A stretch of 64,000 nucleotides of DNA from Lachnospiraceae bacterium GAM79 (GTDB lineage Bacteria; Bacillota; Clostridia; Lachnospirales; Lachnospiraceae), in contig CP085928.1 in assembly GCA_020735665.1 (NCBI GenBank), positions 1,466,501-1,530,500 on the forward strand, in the 5' to 3' direction. Shown in pieces: positions 1 to 9,972 of this stretch (the stretch's first letter is position 1; each line of letters opens with the position of its first letter). Below the pieces are notes generated by a model. It was not told the DNA's origin. It worked only from the letters and a program-made list of their open reading frames with translations, and made no database searches. Position numbers and translations under genes: made by a program.

Positions 1-973
1 CTTCGCTGATCTTATCTGAAATCGTCAATATTCCCGATAACTGAGAACGATAGAATGCTCCTTCCCCCAGCGTAGTTACATTTGCAAAGTCTACTGAATT
101 TAAACCTCTTACATTATAAAATGCATATGCTCCAATCTCCTTTACATTTGCCGGTATCGCAAAGGTTCCGACTCTGCTTTGGAACGGATACATAACAAGC
201 ACTGTTCCATCCTTTGAATATACAATACCATTCTGTGCAATATAGGATGGATTTCCCACTGCAACTGTATAACTCTCTATCGTGGTATTTCCGAAAAACA
301 CTAATGGTGAAATAGATGTGATACCTGCAGGTATTTCATATGTTACAGCACTTGTTCCCTGGAACGCATAAGATTCCAGGCTTGTGGCACCCGGCGTTAC
401 AATCTTTGTTACAGCCGAACAATCACAATATGCACCACTGCCAACTGTATTCACACCAGATGGCAATACAATCTCTGTCAGTCCATAGCACTCATAAAAG
501 GCGGCATCTCCGATCTTTGTCAATGTATCCGGATAACTTACCGATGTAATCGATGACATCTGTAAAAAATTCCGGTTTCCTATACCTGTAATACCTCTCT
601 GGATTATAACTTTCTCAACATTGAATGTAATCCATGGTGCTTTATTTGATGAATCAGCATCCGGCATATCGCCACTTCCTGATATCGTAAGCGTGGTACC
701 GGAAAGGCTCCATGATATATTCCCCCATGTTCCGCTCTGTGTTGTACTGTCAGTGCTATACATAGCTATATCATAATCAGAATACAACTCCGGTCCCGAA
801 CTATTTTCTTCTATTTTTACATATCCTGCTGCCGGCTCCTGATCCGCCTCTGTCTCAGCTATAATATTCGATGTCTGTTGCTCTGCATGAACAAGCTTAA
901 CCGGAGTCCAAAGCATTCCGCATATGGCTCCGATTCCTAATGCTATTGTAAATTTAAATCTGTAATTTCTCAT
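1..973 (-). CDS. BspA-type leucine-rich repeat surface protein (partial, runs off window)
   Basis: Reading leftwards from the ATG at 973 the frame stays open for 324 codons to the window edge, so the C-terminus is missing. The start has a strong GGGAGGAG site. The protein begins with a basic stretch and hydrophobic segment (FTIALGIGAICGML) with likely signal cleavage after VHA near residue 30. A short Thr/Ser-rich linker follows, then a WSLSGTTLTISGSGDM block, then LRR_5-type repeats such as LTEIVLPSGVNTVGSGAY. This is typical of secreted BspA-like repeat proteins of gut Clostridia, which act outside the cell in adhesion or other surface contact. The ligand cannot be read from sequence. The family assignment is firm; the role is inferred. 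Confidence 0.85.
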   Translation of the reverse strand, partial: MRNYRFKFTIALGIGAICGMLWTPVKLVHAEQQTSNIIAETEADQEPAAGYVKIEENSSGPELYSDYDIAMYSTDSTTQSGTWGNISWSLSGTTLTISGSGDMPDADSSNKAPWITFNVEKVIIQRGITGIGNRNFLQMSSITSVSYPDTLTKIGDAAFYECYGLTEIVLPSGVNTVGSGAYCDCSAVTKIVTPGATSLESYAFQGTSAVTYEIPAGITSISPLVFFGNTTIESYTVAVGNPSYIAQNGIVYSKDGTVLVMYPFQSRVGTFAIPANVKEIGAYAFYNVRGLNSVDFANVTTLGEGAFYRSQLSGILTISDKISE

Positions 974-1303
974 TTTTCTCCTCCCATATTCATATATTAT
1001 TCATAACTATACTGTATCTTTAAAATGTCGTTTTGTCTATAGAAATAATCCCATTTTTCTCCATTTATCCATATGCTCTGTTTTTTCATATGATCACTGG
1101 CGTAAAAATTCTCGTTCTACCCGTGTTATTTTTAAAAACAATTTATATAGCATTCTGTTCGTGTTTTTTGTTTTTACTATTGTCTTATTTAAAATAGAAT
1201 GATAATGTAATATACAGAAAGCACGGTATATCTTTCATTAATCCGATTATATCGGGTCATTTTCTTTTGTTACTATAAATAACATTTTGTCAAGGAGTAC
1301 ATT
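974..1303. promoter_or_regulatory. Divergent intergenic region with a palindrome before the HTH-dehydrogenase gene
   Basis: This 330-bp AT-rich gap lies between two divergent genes and must hold both promoters. At 1243-1255 there is a perfect 5-3-5 palindrome, CCGAT-TAT-ATCGG, about 48 bp upstream of the ATG at 1304. Because the downstream protein starts with an XRE-type helix-turn-helix, the palindrome is a reasonable autoregulatory operator candidate. I see no clear -35/-10 pair and no RNA structure. Confidence 0.4.
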
Positions 1304-2785
1304 ATGAAGAAATTATCTACTGCGCAGCTTGCAGATACTATTATAAGACTACGCAAACAACAGCATATGACTCAGGCACAGCTTGCTGCCGAAACCGGAA
1401 TCAACCGTTCCTTAGTTTCACGTATGGAGAAGCAGGATTTTATGCCATCGATCGGACAATTAGAAGCTCTGGGCGATGTGTTGCACTTCGATATCACAGA
1501 ATTATTCATCAGCGACCTACCTGTGAAATATCCTTCTCCATCACCATTAAAGATCGCAATCGCCGGAACCGGCTATGTCGGATTGTCCATTGCCACGCTG
1601 CTTGCACAGCACAATCATGTGACCGCTGTTGACATTATCCCTGAAAAAGTAGACATGATAAACAGACACCAATCCCCGATCCAGGACGAATATATCGAAA
1701 AATATCTGGCTGAAAAAGACTTGGATCTGACTGCCACAACCGATGGAGCTATGGCGTATAAAGATGCAGACTTCGTTGTAATCGCAGCTCCGACCAACTA
1801 TGACAGCACAAGAAATTATTTTGATACATCTGCTGTAGAATCAGTGATCGAGCTCGTTCTGGACGTCAATCCCGATGCCATCATGGTTATCAAATCCACG
1901 ATCCCGGTAGGCTACACAGAATCTGTCCGAAAAAAATACCACACCAGAAATATCCTGTTCAGCCCGGAATTTCTCAGGGAATCAAAGGCTTTATATGACA
2001 ATCTGTACCCAAGCCGTATCATTGTATCTACGGATAAGAATGACATCCGTCTGATCGAGGCTGCCCATACATTTGCCGCCCTCTTACAGGAAGGCGCCAT
2101 AAAAGAAAATATCGAAACGCTATTCATGGGATTTACCGAAGCAGAAGCCGTAAAATTATTTGCAAACACCTATCTGGCTCTCCGCGTATCCTACTTCAAC
2201 GAACTTGATACCTATGCAGAGACCAAAGGACTGAACACCAGAGACATCATAAATGGTGTCTGTCTCGATCCCCGAATCGGCAGTCATTACAACAATCCAT
2301 CCTTTGGCTACGGTGGTTACTGTCTGCCAAAAGATACAAAACAGCTTCTTGCAAATTACAATGATGTTCCACAGAATATGATGAGTGCGATCGTAGAAAG
2401 CAACCGCACCAGAAAAGATTTTATTGCAGACCGCGTTCTGAATCTTGCCGGATATTATGACTATAACTATAATGGAAATTATTCCGCAAACCGCGAAAAA
2501 GAATGTATTATCGGCGTATACCGACTGACAATGAAAAGCAACTCTGATAATTTCCGTCAGAGCAGCATACAGGGTGTCATGAAACGAATCAAAGCCAAAG
2601 GAGCAACCGTCATCGTCTACGAACCGACACTGGAGAACGGAACAACCTTTTTCGGAAGCAAGGTAGTAAATGACTTAAATGCTTTTAAATCCATGTCGCA
2701 GGCGATCATCGCCAATCGGTATAATTCTGATCTTGACGATGTCCGGGCAAAGGTCTACACCAGAGATTTATTCGAACGGGATTGA
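1304..2785 (+). CDS. XRE-type HTH fused to UDP-glucose/GDP-mannose dehydrogenase family protein
   Basis: 493 aa. Residues 1-67 form an XRE/HTH_3 domain ([20 protein letters not shown]). Residues from about 85 form a complete nucleotide-sugar dehydrogenase: NAD-binding [15 protein letters not shown], the STIPVGYT and SPEFLRES blocks, and the catalytic cysteine (Cys340) in [11 protein letters not shown]. Such enzymes oxidise the C6 hydroxyl of a UDP-hexose to a uronic acid in two NAD-dependent steps, supplying capsule precursors; UDP-glucose is the likeliest substrate. The start follows AAGGAG with good spacing. The fused HTH is odd for this family and suggests that the enzyme, or its substrate state, regulates transcription. 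The 3' end overlaps the convergent gene by 31 bp. Confidence 0.85.
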   Translation: MKKLSTAQLADTIIRLRKQQHMTQAQLAAETGINRSLVSRMEKQDFMPSIGQLEALGDVLHFDITELFISDLPVKYPSPSPLKIAIAGTGYVGLSIATLLAQHNHVTAVDIIPEKVDMINRHQSPIQDEYIEKYLAEKDLDLTATTDGAMAYKDADFVVIAAPTNYDSTRNYFDTSAVESVIELVLDVNPDAIMVIKSTIPVGYTESVRKKYHTRNILFSPEFLRESKALYDNLYPSRIIVSTDKNDIRLIEAAHTFAALLQEGAIKENIETLFMGFTEAEAVKLFANTYLALRVSYFNELDTYAETKGLNTRDIINGVCLDPRIGSHYNNPSFGYGGYCLPKDTKQLLANYNDVPQNMMSAIVESNRTRKDFIADRVLNLAGYYDYNYNGNYSANREKECIIGVYRLTMKSNSDNFRQSSIQGVMKRIKAKGATVIVYEPTLENGTTFFGSKVVNDLNAFKSMSQAIIANRYNSDLDDVRAKVYTRDLFERD

Positions 2786-4860
2786 TGGAGGTGAAGTGCA
2801 CTTAATATGTCCACATAGACATCTCCTGCTCCGGTGATCACCACCAGCTGTGTATCGCACATATCTAAAAACATATCCAGCGAATCACACATGCGAAGCA
2901 TCGTCCACACCTGTTGCAGACTGCGAAACATTGAATCGAAAAATACATCTCTGGTTGTATATTTCTCTCCGGCAAACAGTCTGGCAGTCACCATCTGGAT
3001 ATTGGCTACCCGCTTGTTCAACTTATTCAGTACTTTTTCACGAGACGGATCAATTGCATGATATGTAACACGTAATGTACTTTCTAAAAATGTCTCAGTC
3101 ATCATGCGATCCGTCAGGAAATCGTACTCCGGCATACAGATGCTCATCGCAATTATCTTTTTCTTTCCCGGTGTATAATCCTGTAAATAGTTTCTCTCTT
3201 TATCATATAAAACAAGAGCACCTTTCTCTTTTAAACGAAGTTTATGCCATAAGATCTGTTCCTGTGCATACAACATACCTTCCCCAAGCGTCTTAAGAAC
3301 ATCGACATCGTCAGCCTGTTCATAGCTGCCGGGAAGCGGACATTTCTTTATCTCGACAAACATCACCCGCTCGCTTCCCTCTAAGATCATATCGCAATTA
3401 CGTTCCGGCAGATCTCCATCCGGCAAATATTGTCCTGTGATATATGGGAAATGCTTCTCCCGGAACATCTGATACACCATTTCCTCCAGCCGTTCGCCCT
3501 GATATTTGCTGAATACTGTTCCATATCTTGCAAATATGATCTGAAACATCGCCTCATAAAATGCATATCCCTCCATCCTACCATCCAGACAGAAATATGT
3601 GTCCGCATCCAGTCTGACAAGCGGCTTGCGCCAGCTATTTGTCGCATCGAGATAATAAGAAAAATCAACATTTATGGAATCTGCATCATACGCAATATCC
3701 TGTAAGATCTGATCTAATTTGTATGAACTGATACCTAACCGATCGGCAAATTCCTCTCTTTTAAATATCCTCGGTCCCCTTGCCTCCTGCATCACATACA
3801 CGGCAAGTTCCTGATAATTATGAAACGAATATGCTCTCATCTTTTCTTTTCCGGTGCCATAATACGGTTCCAGCATATTCTGTAAAAGGAGCTTTACATA
3901 CTCCGGATGATATTGCCTTGGAATACACATTTTCTCAAAACAAAGATTCTTTGCCAGCTTATATGGGAAATCCTCTATCTCTGTAAAGACATCCTCCCAA
4001 GTGCGATATCCCTGTATCTGTAGCACTTCCAGATAATCCTGTGCAAGCCGGATCAATTCCTGATATCTGCGTTCTTTATATGAATCCGTAAAAATCGATT
4101 CTGTTTTAAGGTATTTCAAAGATAACTGCAACAGATACTGATATGGAATTCTTACTTTTATATTTCTTCTTTCCCCAAGTGAGATCTTATTCCGATAGAT
4201 CAGATACCTGCCCAGTTTCTCGTTATACTTTCCGGATATCTCCCATGCAAACATCTGTCTGATCACATACATTCCACCAAGTTCTTTTACCCGGCTCTCT
4301 AAATCATCAATCAAACGCTGTTCAGAATCTGCATCAAATTCAGGTTCACCAATCACAATCTGAAAGGAATATCCTGCCTTTATCAGATTCTTCGTTGATT
4401 CAATCAATACTTTTGTATCCTCAGACAGCACCGGCGCATATAGTTTATTTGCTTTCTTTGATGCCCGATAAAGTTGTCCGGCTGCTTCCATAATCTGTGG
4501 CAGATTGCTTACTTCGTAATAAGTACCATTTGAAAGATATGCCATCGTATGTCCAAGTATTTCTTCCTCAAGTTGAAAACTCCTGCCATTAATTGCTTCT
4601 TCAAGCTGCAAATGTACAATGAGTCGACGGAAATAAGTGCTTTGAAACCATGTTCCTTCGTACGTTTTTTCTCTGGCTTCATCCCGCTTATCTTCTTCAT
4701 TTCCTTTCCCATTGTCAATGAAAACTGCCAGGCTTTTCAGCTCCGCCTCACATTCCTTTACTGACCGGTCGTTGTCCAGCCATGTATGTGTGCGGAATTT
4801 GTCTGCTAATTCTAATGTGGCATGATATATGTTGTTGAATGTTTTAGGGTTTGGTTGCAT
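2755..4860 (-). CDS. Large protein of unknown family with a PD-(D/E)XK nuclease-like motif
   Basis: 701 aa, no signal peptide or membrane segment. I do not recognise the full-length family. Around residues 488-504 the sequence [19 protein letters not shown] has the D-x(13)-E-x-K spacing of PD-(D/E)XK nucleases, preceded by a helix with acidic residues ([15 protein letters not shown]). A segment near residue 375 ([20 protein letters not shown]) could be a winged-helix or HTH unit. This suggests a DNA-acting enzyme, perhaps a defence or repair effector. The gene is the most distal of the minus-strand genes that follow the OLD-type ATPase. It overlaps the end of the dehydrogenase gene tail to tail. 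The nuclease call is inference from one motif. Confidence 0.6.
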   Translation of the reverse strand: MQPNPKTFNNIYHATLELADKFRTHTWLDNDRSVKECEAELKSLAVFIDNGKGNEEDKRDEAREKTYEGTWFQSTYFRRLIVHLQLEEAINGRSFQLEEEILGHTMAYLSNGTYYEVSNLPQIMEAAGQLYRASKKANKLYAPVLSEDTKVLIESTKNLIKAGYSFQIVIGEPEFDADSEQRLIDDLESRVKELGGMYVIRQMFAWEISGKYNEKLGRYLIYRNKISLGERRNIKVRIPYQYLLQLSLKYLKTESIFTDSYKERRYQELIRLAQDYLEVLQIQGYRTWEDVFTEIEDFPYKLAKNLCFEKMCIPRQYHPEYVKLLLQNMLEPYYGTGKEKMRAYSFHNYQELAVYVMQEARGPRIFKREEFADRLGISSYKLDQILQDIAYDADSINVDFSYYLDATNSWRKPLVRLDADTYFCLDGRMEGYAFYEAMFQIIFARYGTVFSKYQGERLEEMVYQMFREKHFPYITGQYLPDGDLPERNCDMILEGSERVMFVEIKKCPLPGSYEQADDVDVLKTLGEGMLYAQEQILWHKLRLKEKGALVLYDKERNYLQDYTPGKKKIIAMSICMPEYDFLTDRMMTETFLESTLRVTYHAIDPSREKVLNKLNKRVANIQMVTARLFAGEKYTTRDVFFDSMFRSLQQVWTMLRMCDSLDMFLDMCDTQLVVITGAGDVYVDILSALHLHQSRSNKSLV

Positions 4861-4952
4861 GGGTATCCTTTGTTTTTCTATTTTTTATAAATCTTCTGCC
4901 TTATATAAGATATAACCTTCATAATAATAACAATGGTCTATAATTCTATTAT

Positions 4953-5594
4953 TCAACTATTTTTACACAATCGAGGTTGAGGATAATTAATCATTCTACC
5001 ATTTCCTGCACGATCTAAAATATCAATATTAAATGTTTGCACATATTTTCTACCAGACGCATCTTCGAACTTAATTGAAATTGACATTCTAAAAAAATTT
5101 TTTTCACTTTTATCATAGGCCATCAGTATAACAAATTTTTCTCCTACCATAGCAATCGGATCGCGAACAGCATCATAACGATGTATTGCAAATTCCGTCA
5201 TATTTAATCTTTTCGCAGTACAATTCAAATCAGGAATTATATTATATGCTGATCCTCTTCCTTTATTTATAAATGTCATCTGTAAAACAGTCTGTTCTAT
5301 ATTAGACTCAGTACTAATTTTTGAATTACGAAATACGAAATATGGTTCTTCGTTAATACGAATTTTTTCTTCTGTATCATATTTATCTTCATTTCTCTGC
5401 TCTTGTAATCTAGATATTTCTTTTTCATACTGTTTCTGCTGTTCATAATATCTATAATCAGATACTTTTCTATCCTTTTTAGCCCTAATTACCGAGACCA
5501 GAAATGTAAAAATACTAAACACAAAAGCTCCCGTCGCTACCATTGCACTATATAATGATGCATAGTCCTTATTTTCTTTTATCCATTCTAGCAT
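4953..5594 (-). CDS. Membrane-anchored protein of unknown function
   Basis: 213 aa. One N-terminal transmembrane helix (residues about 12-37, SLYSAMVATGAFVFSIFTFL) is followed by a positively charged, coiled-coil-like stretch (KQYEKEISRLQEQRNEDKY). After it comes a soluble beta-rich domain containing TVLQMTFINKGRGSAYNI, the kind of sequence found in small host-cell or phage-related membrane proteins with a cytoplasmic tail. No family name is recognised. It lies 92 bp before the 701-aa gene and may be co-transcribed with it. The start at 5594 follows AAAGGACAATTC, a weak but usable ribosome site. Confidence 0.65.
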   Translation of the reverse strand: MLEWIKENKDYASLYSAMVATGAFVFSIFTFLVSVIRAKKDRKVSDYRYYEQQKQYEKEISRLQEQRNEDKYDTEEKIRINEEPYFVFRNSKISTESNIEQTVLQMTFINKGRGSAYNIIPDLNCTAKRLNMTEFAIHRYDAVRDPIAMVGEKFVILMAYDKSEKNFFRMSISIKFEDASGRKYVQTFNIDILDRAGNGRMINYPQPRLCKNS

Positions 5595-5648
5595 TAATGA
5601 ATTGTCCTTTCTAACTTAATATATTAACTTTTTTATTAATCCTACATT

Positions 5649-5765
5649 TTATCTATTATTAAACAAACGCTTCATCCATGAACTCTTTGTTATCTTACTT
5701 TTATACATAGCATTTTCTTCTTCATTTGCCTTTGAATTTCCGTATTGATTATCAAATATACACAT
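5649..5765 (-). CDS. Possible 38-aa peptide
   Basis: A short open frame in the gap between the ATPase and the membrane-protein gene. It encodes a charged peptide ending in SSWMKRLFNNR. There is no clear Shine-Dalgarno sequence (the nearest AAGG is about 17 nt upstream) and no recognised family. It could be a real small protein, a remnant of a larger gene, or chance. It is listed because nothing else explains this stretch. Confidence 0.25.
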   Translation of the reverse strand: MCIFDNQYGNSKANEEENAMYKSKITKSSWMKRLFNNR

Positions 5766-5833
5766 TGCTTTTTTAGGAACGCCTTAATATATTAAATCAA
5801 GAATACTATATATACTTATATAAATTAGTTATA

Positions 5834-7327
5834 CTAATATAATAAAGAATTTAGGGTATTTATAAATTTATTCAAATCTTCATAATCAAATATATCGTCA
5901 CATAGATACAAAATAAAGTGATCTTCATCAATTCCCACTTTGTAAAGATTGGCCGTCAATACTTTATATAAATTTTTCCCATCATTGTCACCTTTAATTT
6001 TCGTTCTTGGATCATTTTTATAATCAAGTAGAATACTCTGTAGTGATCTCTGGGTAAAATATTTGTCACCAATTAATTTTATGAAAATCGGGTCAGGTAT
6101 ATCAACAAGTTTTGTTTTTAAATATTTCTCTATACTTGGAATTGGTAAAAAGCACTTATGAAGATTTTTATACTCCTTTTTCTTGGATATTTCTTTTTTA
6201 ACATCCCCATCATAAATGCTAATAATCCTTTTTCCAACACCAAGCGTGTTGTAAGTAATCATGTCATGATGAAGTTGTAGCATTTGATTACATCCACCTG
6301 CAGGTAATACACAAATAAGCTTACTATTTCCAAATCTATTATTTCTTATAACTTTTTCCACTAATGCTTTAGCCAACATATCTTCTACTAATAGCAAAAA
6401 ATCAAAACCATTAGGGACATACAAATTTCTTATGGCATAATTAGGGTAACATGGGTTTGTACAAACAACATTTCCTCCATTATTTTCAAGTAAAAATATA
6501 TTTTTGCTTGGAATACGATGTAATAATTCAGCTGAATGTGTTGAAAAATAAACAATTAATTCAGTGGATGATTTTTTTACAAGTCCATCAAGAATTTCAA
6601 CAAGACGATCTATTGCACTCGGATGCAATGCAAGCTCAACTTCATCAATTAAAAAAAGCAGTTTGTCAGTTCCTGTATTCCTTACAACAAGATTATTTAT
6701 AAAATCAATTAATGAAATCAACATACTTTCACCACTGCTCATTCTATACTGACTAATGTATTTATCTCCAATTTTCCTAAAATATGGCATTCCCCTAAAA
6801 TTGTACTTTCTCGCCAATGAACGATTTTTCACCTTTAACAACGAATTGTAATACGATTTATCGTTATGTAAAATATATCCTAATGTCTCCTTTACAAAAT
6901 CATCTGCTTCTATTAATTCATCTTCAAAATTATCAACTTTCATAAAATCATCAACTAATCCATAATCATAAAATCTAGTACCAAAAAATATGCTTCCCTC
7001 GTAAAAGCCCTGTATTTTGATATTTGTTCCTAATACTGGATGTCCCCTATATAATTCAGTTACATCTGTAACTAAACGATTATCTTTAAATCTCCAATTA
7101 TCAGCAAGTTCATCCATCTCTAAACAAATTAAACTTTCTTGTGATAAATCATTCTCTGACAATAATTTATTTGATGATTTTTTTATCATCAACGACAAAG
7201 CTAGCATAATAGTGCTTTTCCCGCATCCATTTTCGCCTACTAATGCATACATTCCTTTTTGAGATGGAAGAAATAAATCTGCATACTGAATGTTTTTAAT
7301 ATTTTTTATTTCTAAATGAATACTCAT
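5834..7327 (-). CDS. OLD-family-like AAA ATPase with C-terminal TOPRIM-like domain
   Basis: 497 aa. The N-terminal ATPase has Walker A GENGCGKST (about residues 32-40), an ABC-type signature in YRMSSGESML (near 195), Walker B LLFLIDEVELALHP (near 225) and an STHSAELL switch histidine. The C-terminal part from about residue 315 (LLVEDMLAKALVEKVI, then IISIYDGDV) has the acidic E...DGD pattern of a TOPRIM nuclease. This is the architecture of OLD-type proteins, many of which are phage-defence nucleases. Its natural upstream neighbour is the gene cut by the ICE, now separated from it by an IS110 copy. ATPase identity is firm; TOPRIM and defence roles are inferred. Confidence 0.75.
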   Translation of the reverse strand: MSIHLEIKNIKNIQYADLFLPSQKGMYALVGENGCGKSTIMLALSLMIKKSSNKLLSENDLSQESLICLEMDELADNWRFKDNRLVTDVTELYRGHPVLGTNIKIQGFYEGSIFFGTRFYDYGLVDDFMKVDNFEDELIEADDFVKETLGYILHNDKSYYNSLLKVKNRSLARKYNFRGMPYFRKIGDKYISQYRMSSGESMLISLIDFINNLVVRNTGTDKLLFLIDEVELALHPSAIDRLVEILDGLVKKSSTELIVYFSTHSAELLHRIPSKNIFLLENNGGNVVCTNPCYPNYAIRNLYVPNGFDFLLLVEDMLAKALVEKVIRNNRFGNSKLICVLPAGGCNQMLQLHHDMITYNTLGVGKRIISIYDGDVKKEISKKKEYKNLHKCFLPIPSIEKYLKTKLVDIPDPIFIKLIGDKYFTQRSLQSILLDYKNDPRTKIKGDNDGKNLYKVLTANLYKVGIDEDHFILYLCDDIFDYEDLNKFINTLNSLLY

Positions 7328-7770
7328 ATAAAACTCTCTATTCTTTTTAGTGCAAGTTTAACAAAAAGCCTTGATTTTACGGCATTTGCTAAATCGTTAA
7401 TAGGTTACATATATTTACAAAACAGAGTTTTCTGGATATGAAGCGACTTCTAAGAGTCCATTTCTGATGATTTTAGGTACAATAAATAAAACGTCGTTTG
7501 TTTTTCCCTATGAAGGCTTTCTTGTTCTCCCAAATTCCTCCACAGTAACTAACCTCTCATATCTACCAGGATCACCTGCCTCTGCCGGGTCCTACATTCC
7601 TTCGTTCTGCTTATCCATAGTTGGGTGCTGCTTATGCTCCTACAGCAGGGTCTTTGCCCTATAAAAAATGTCAACGCAGCTACTAGCTCTACTTTGTTTT
7701 ATATACTTTTACATTCCTGTTTCACAGCACCATTGACGGCGGACGCTTTCCTGTTTACAGTACTTCTTTC
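7328..7770. other. Noncoding flank downstream of the IS110 transposase (candidate bridge-RNA region)
   Basis: 443 bp without a convincing gene, between the OLD-type gene and the end of the transposase frame. Part of it is probably the IS110 element's own noncoding end. Base composition becomes less AT-rich between about 7540 and 7680 than in the surrounding DNA, which fits a structured transcript. IS110-family elements carry a noncoding bridge RNA in one end; in the IS1111 subgroup it lies downstream of the transposase. No terminal inverted repeats were recognised, so the element's left end cannot be fixed here. Confidence 0.35.
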
Positions 7771-9062
7771 TTATGCGGCTATAACTCCTCTTTCATGATG
7801 AATATCTGACATCATTTTAAACCGGTCATAGTCCACACCTTTTGTTAATACCGCATAGAATATGCGAATTAACTTACAACTGACAGCAATCATTGCCTGT
7901 CTTCGTTTTAATGGATTTTTTACACGAGTCACATAATAATCATAGATTGTTCGAAACTCTTTGTTCCTTGCCAACAATGGTATCATTACCTGATACAAGA
8001 TCTTTCTGAGTTTTCTTCTTCCTCGCTTGCTGATTCTCGATCTTCCCTTATGCTTTCCGGAACTGTTTTCTACTAATTCCAAACCGGCATACTTTTGGAT
8101 CTGTTTCGGCGACTTAAAACGTCTTATATCACCTACTTCAGCAATAAATCCTGCTATTGTAACACTTCCTACTCCTTTAATGGCGAGTAACTTCTCCACA
8201 TGCTGTACTTTCCGAATAGTCTCTTCCAGTACCTTATTCACAGCTTCCAGTTGTGAAGTCCATAATTGATGTTCCTCAAGCAGCATACATAACTCACTTC
8301 TTGTTCCAATTCCTCCATACAGACCAACACTATTGTGTGCAGCTTCTACCAGGTTCTTTGCCCTATCTTCTGTAACGCCTCTGCCACGCATCTTCTTATC
8401 GTGCCAGATCTTTCGGATTCCTTCTACTCCAAGTGCAATTACATCCTTCGGCAATGGTGCTTTTTCAAGCACCGCCAAACCACTTGCGGCATCAAATCTT
8501 GTATATAATCCCAGATACTCCGGGAAGTGTATTGCAAGCCATCTCTGGATTCTGTTTGCAGATATGTTATGCTGCTTCATAATAATCCTGTCACGGCTGT
8601 ATACCAAATCTCTTATCTCGGCATAAATGTCCTCTGGCATGTATGGAATCGAATATCTTCCATCCACTACCAGCTTTGCGATTGTTTTTGGATCCTTTAA
8701 ATCTATTTTCTTTGGACTATTATCATCAAGTTCCTTGATCTTCTTAACAGAGAATGGATTGACCATTACCAATGTTTTCTGATGATCCTGTACATACTTT
8801 GCAAACGCAAACCAGTAATGACCAGTCGGCTCACAGCCAATCAGAACTGCAGTCTTTTTATTCTCATTTTCAGCTTTTCTGTCCAAAGCTGAAAGGAATT
8901 AAATCCTTCGATATCATTCTGAAATGAAAAAACTCGTTTTGTAAGCTCGCGCCCTCTGTTATCAAAAGCTCTTGCATAATGCGTCTGGCTTCCAATATCA
9001 ACTCCAACAACCAATGTTGTATCTGTTGCTTGCTCAATTTTTTCATTCTGTGTATAATTCAT
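7771..9062 (-). pseudogene. IS110-family (DEDD) transposase, frameshifted
   Basis: Two overlapping frames together make one IS110 transposase. The N-terminal part (9062 to about 8880) holds the first RuvC-like motif, VVGVDIGSQTHYA. The rest (to 7771) holds GCEPTGHYWFAFA, KKIDLKDPKTIA and the Transposase_20 block AIKGVGSVTIAGFIAEVGD, with a normal C-terminus. The frames cross by a -1 step near 8880, at the sequence CAGCTTTGGACAG on the minus strand. No classic slippery heptamer is present, so a one-base deletion is the simpler reading. Unless frameshifting rescues it, the copy is inactive. It sits between the OLD-type gene and the 3' half of the ICE-interrupted gene. Confidence 0.85.
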
Positions 9063-9234
9063 GTTGAACCTCCGGTGTTTTGATTGTTTTGTTTACATCC
9101 GCCAAGATGCAACTCAATCATACCTTGAGGTTCTTTTTTATTCAATTGGCGCTTTTAATGAATTACAGGAATGCTCCATAATGTACATTTCCTTTATATA
9201 AATTCGATATATCAAAAATGTATAATATTGATTT

Positions 9235-9787
9235 CTACAACACCTTGATATTATTGTTAATTGAAATTAATTCTGCCACCTCATCAAGCTCAATAAATGT
9301 TATTTTTTTCCCAGAAAGTCTTGCCAAATGTCTTAATGTCCCTTTTAATGAAGCATCTATATATTGTGGAATTATTACAGCAATCATTTGGCAACGTGTA
9401 TCTATCATTCCTTGTTCAACAAACTGGCGGATAATTTCTTGTCCTTCTCTAGAAGTTGATAATAATGGTTTCATAATTTTCCTATCATCAGAAGTCTTTT
9501 GTGAACGGTTTTCACTGTTCTTTTTTATAATACCTTTTAATTCATATGATTTATTTCCTACCTTAACTTCTCCTGACATATCTCCACATTCCATTCCCTT
9601 GTGCGGTTGAAGTTTAAATTTAGGCAAAACTGAATAAAATATTTTAGGCAAACACATCATCTTTTCATTTTGCATACATCCTCCTTCAATTTTCTTATAA
9701 GAACATCCTCCAGATTCACATTTTTCCTTCATATTAACCGCATATGATTTTAAACGCGTTGTAATTTCTATTGGATTATGTTTGCAA
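9235..9787 (-). pseudogene. 3' portion of the ICE-interrupted gene (nuclease-like C-terminal domain)
   Basis: Minus-strand open frame running from the ICE left junction to a stop at 9235. It continues in frame the gene whose first part lies at 38816-40240. The segment encodes 18 codons before an internal Met at 9732, then a Cys-rich stretch (CESGGCSYKKIEGGC). A domain with D-x(13)-E-x-K spacing follows (GDMSGEVKVGNKSYELKG), resembling PD-(D/E)XK nucleases, and then a helical C-terminus. An internal start at 9732 could still give a 165-aa fragment, but upstream transcription is cut by 29 kb of foreign DNA. The in-frame join is seen directly; the nuclease call is inferred. Confidence 0.7.
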
Positions 9788-9812
9788 CGGTGTACAAAGG
9801 GAACATAATAAA
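9770..9812. other. attL of the ICE
   Basis: Left ICE/host junction. The crossover dinucleotide is CG at 9788-9789. Just inside lies GTGTACAAAGGGAACA, the inverted copy of the arm found just inside the right end (GTACCCCTTGTACAC before 38815). Outside lies the host gene. The placement is supported by exact reading-frame restoration when the two CG copies are merged. Such paired arms are expected for attachment sites of a large serine recombinase, which this element encodes at its right end. Confidence 0.8.
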
Positions 9813-9846
9813 AAACTTAATAATGGACTGCCAATCTTACACAAAG

Positions 9847-9879
9847 TACCGCCCAAACGAGACTACGGGCGGTATTTTT
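9847..9879 (+). terminator. Rho-independent terminator near the ICE left end
   Basis: An 8-bp stem, TACCGCCC paired with GGGCGGTA, with a 12-nt loop and then five Ts. It would stop transcription entering the element from the left junction. Confidence 0.6.
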
Positions 9880-9914
9880 GTATCATGGCGGAGAAAGGAG
9901 GAACTTCCCACGGG

Positions 9915-9944
9915 GGCTTGACTGAAAAGTTGAGCCTCTTTTTT
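9915..9944 (+). terminator. Terminator-like hairpin in the parB leader
   Basis: A 9-bp stem (GGCTTGACT with AGTTGAGCC, two G-U pairs) closed by GAAA and followed by TCTTTTTT. It ends only about 14 nt before the AGGAGG of the next gene, so it could be an attenuator. No antiterminator partner was identified. Confidence 0.5.
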
Positions 9945-9972
9945 CATGCCAAAAAACAGGAGGTAAATGCTT

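Noticed and set aside
340-549. Plus-strand ORF opposite the LRR protein
   Set aside because: Shadow of the LRR repeats; His/Ser/Leu-rich product and no ribosome site.
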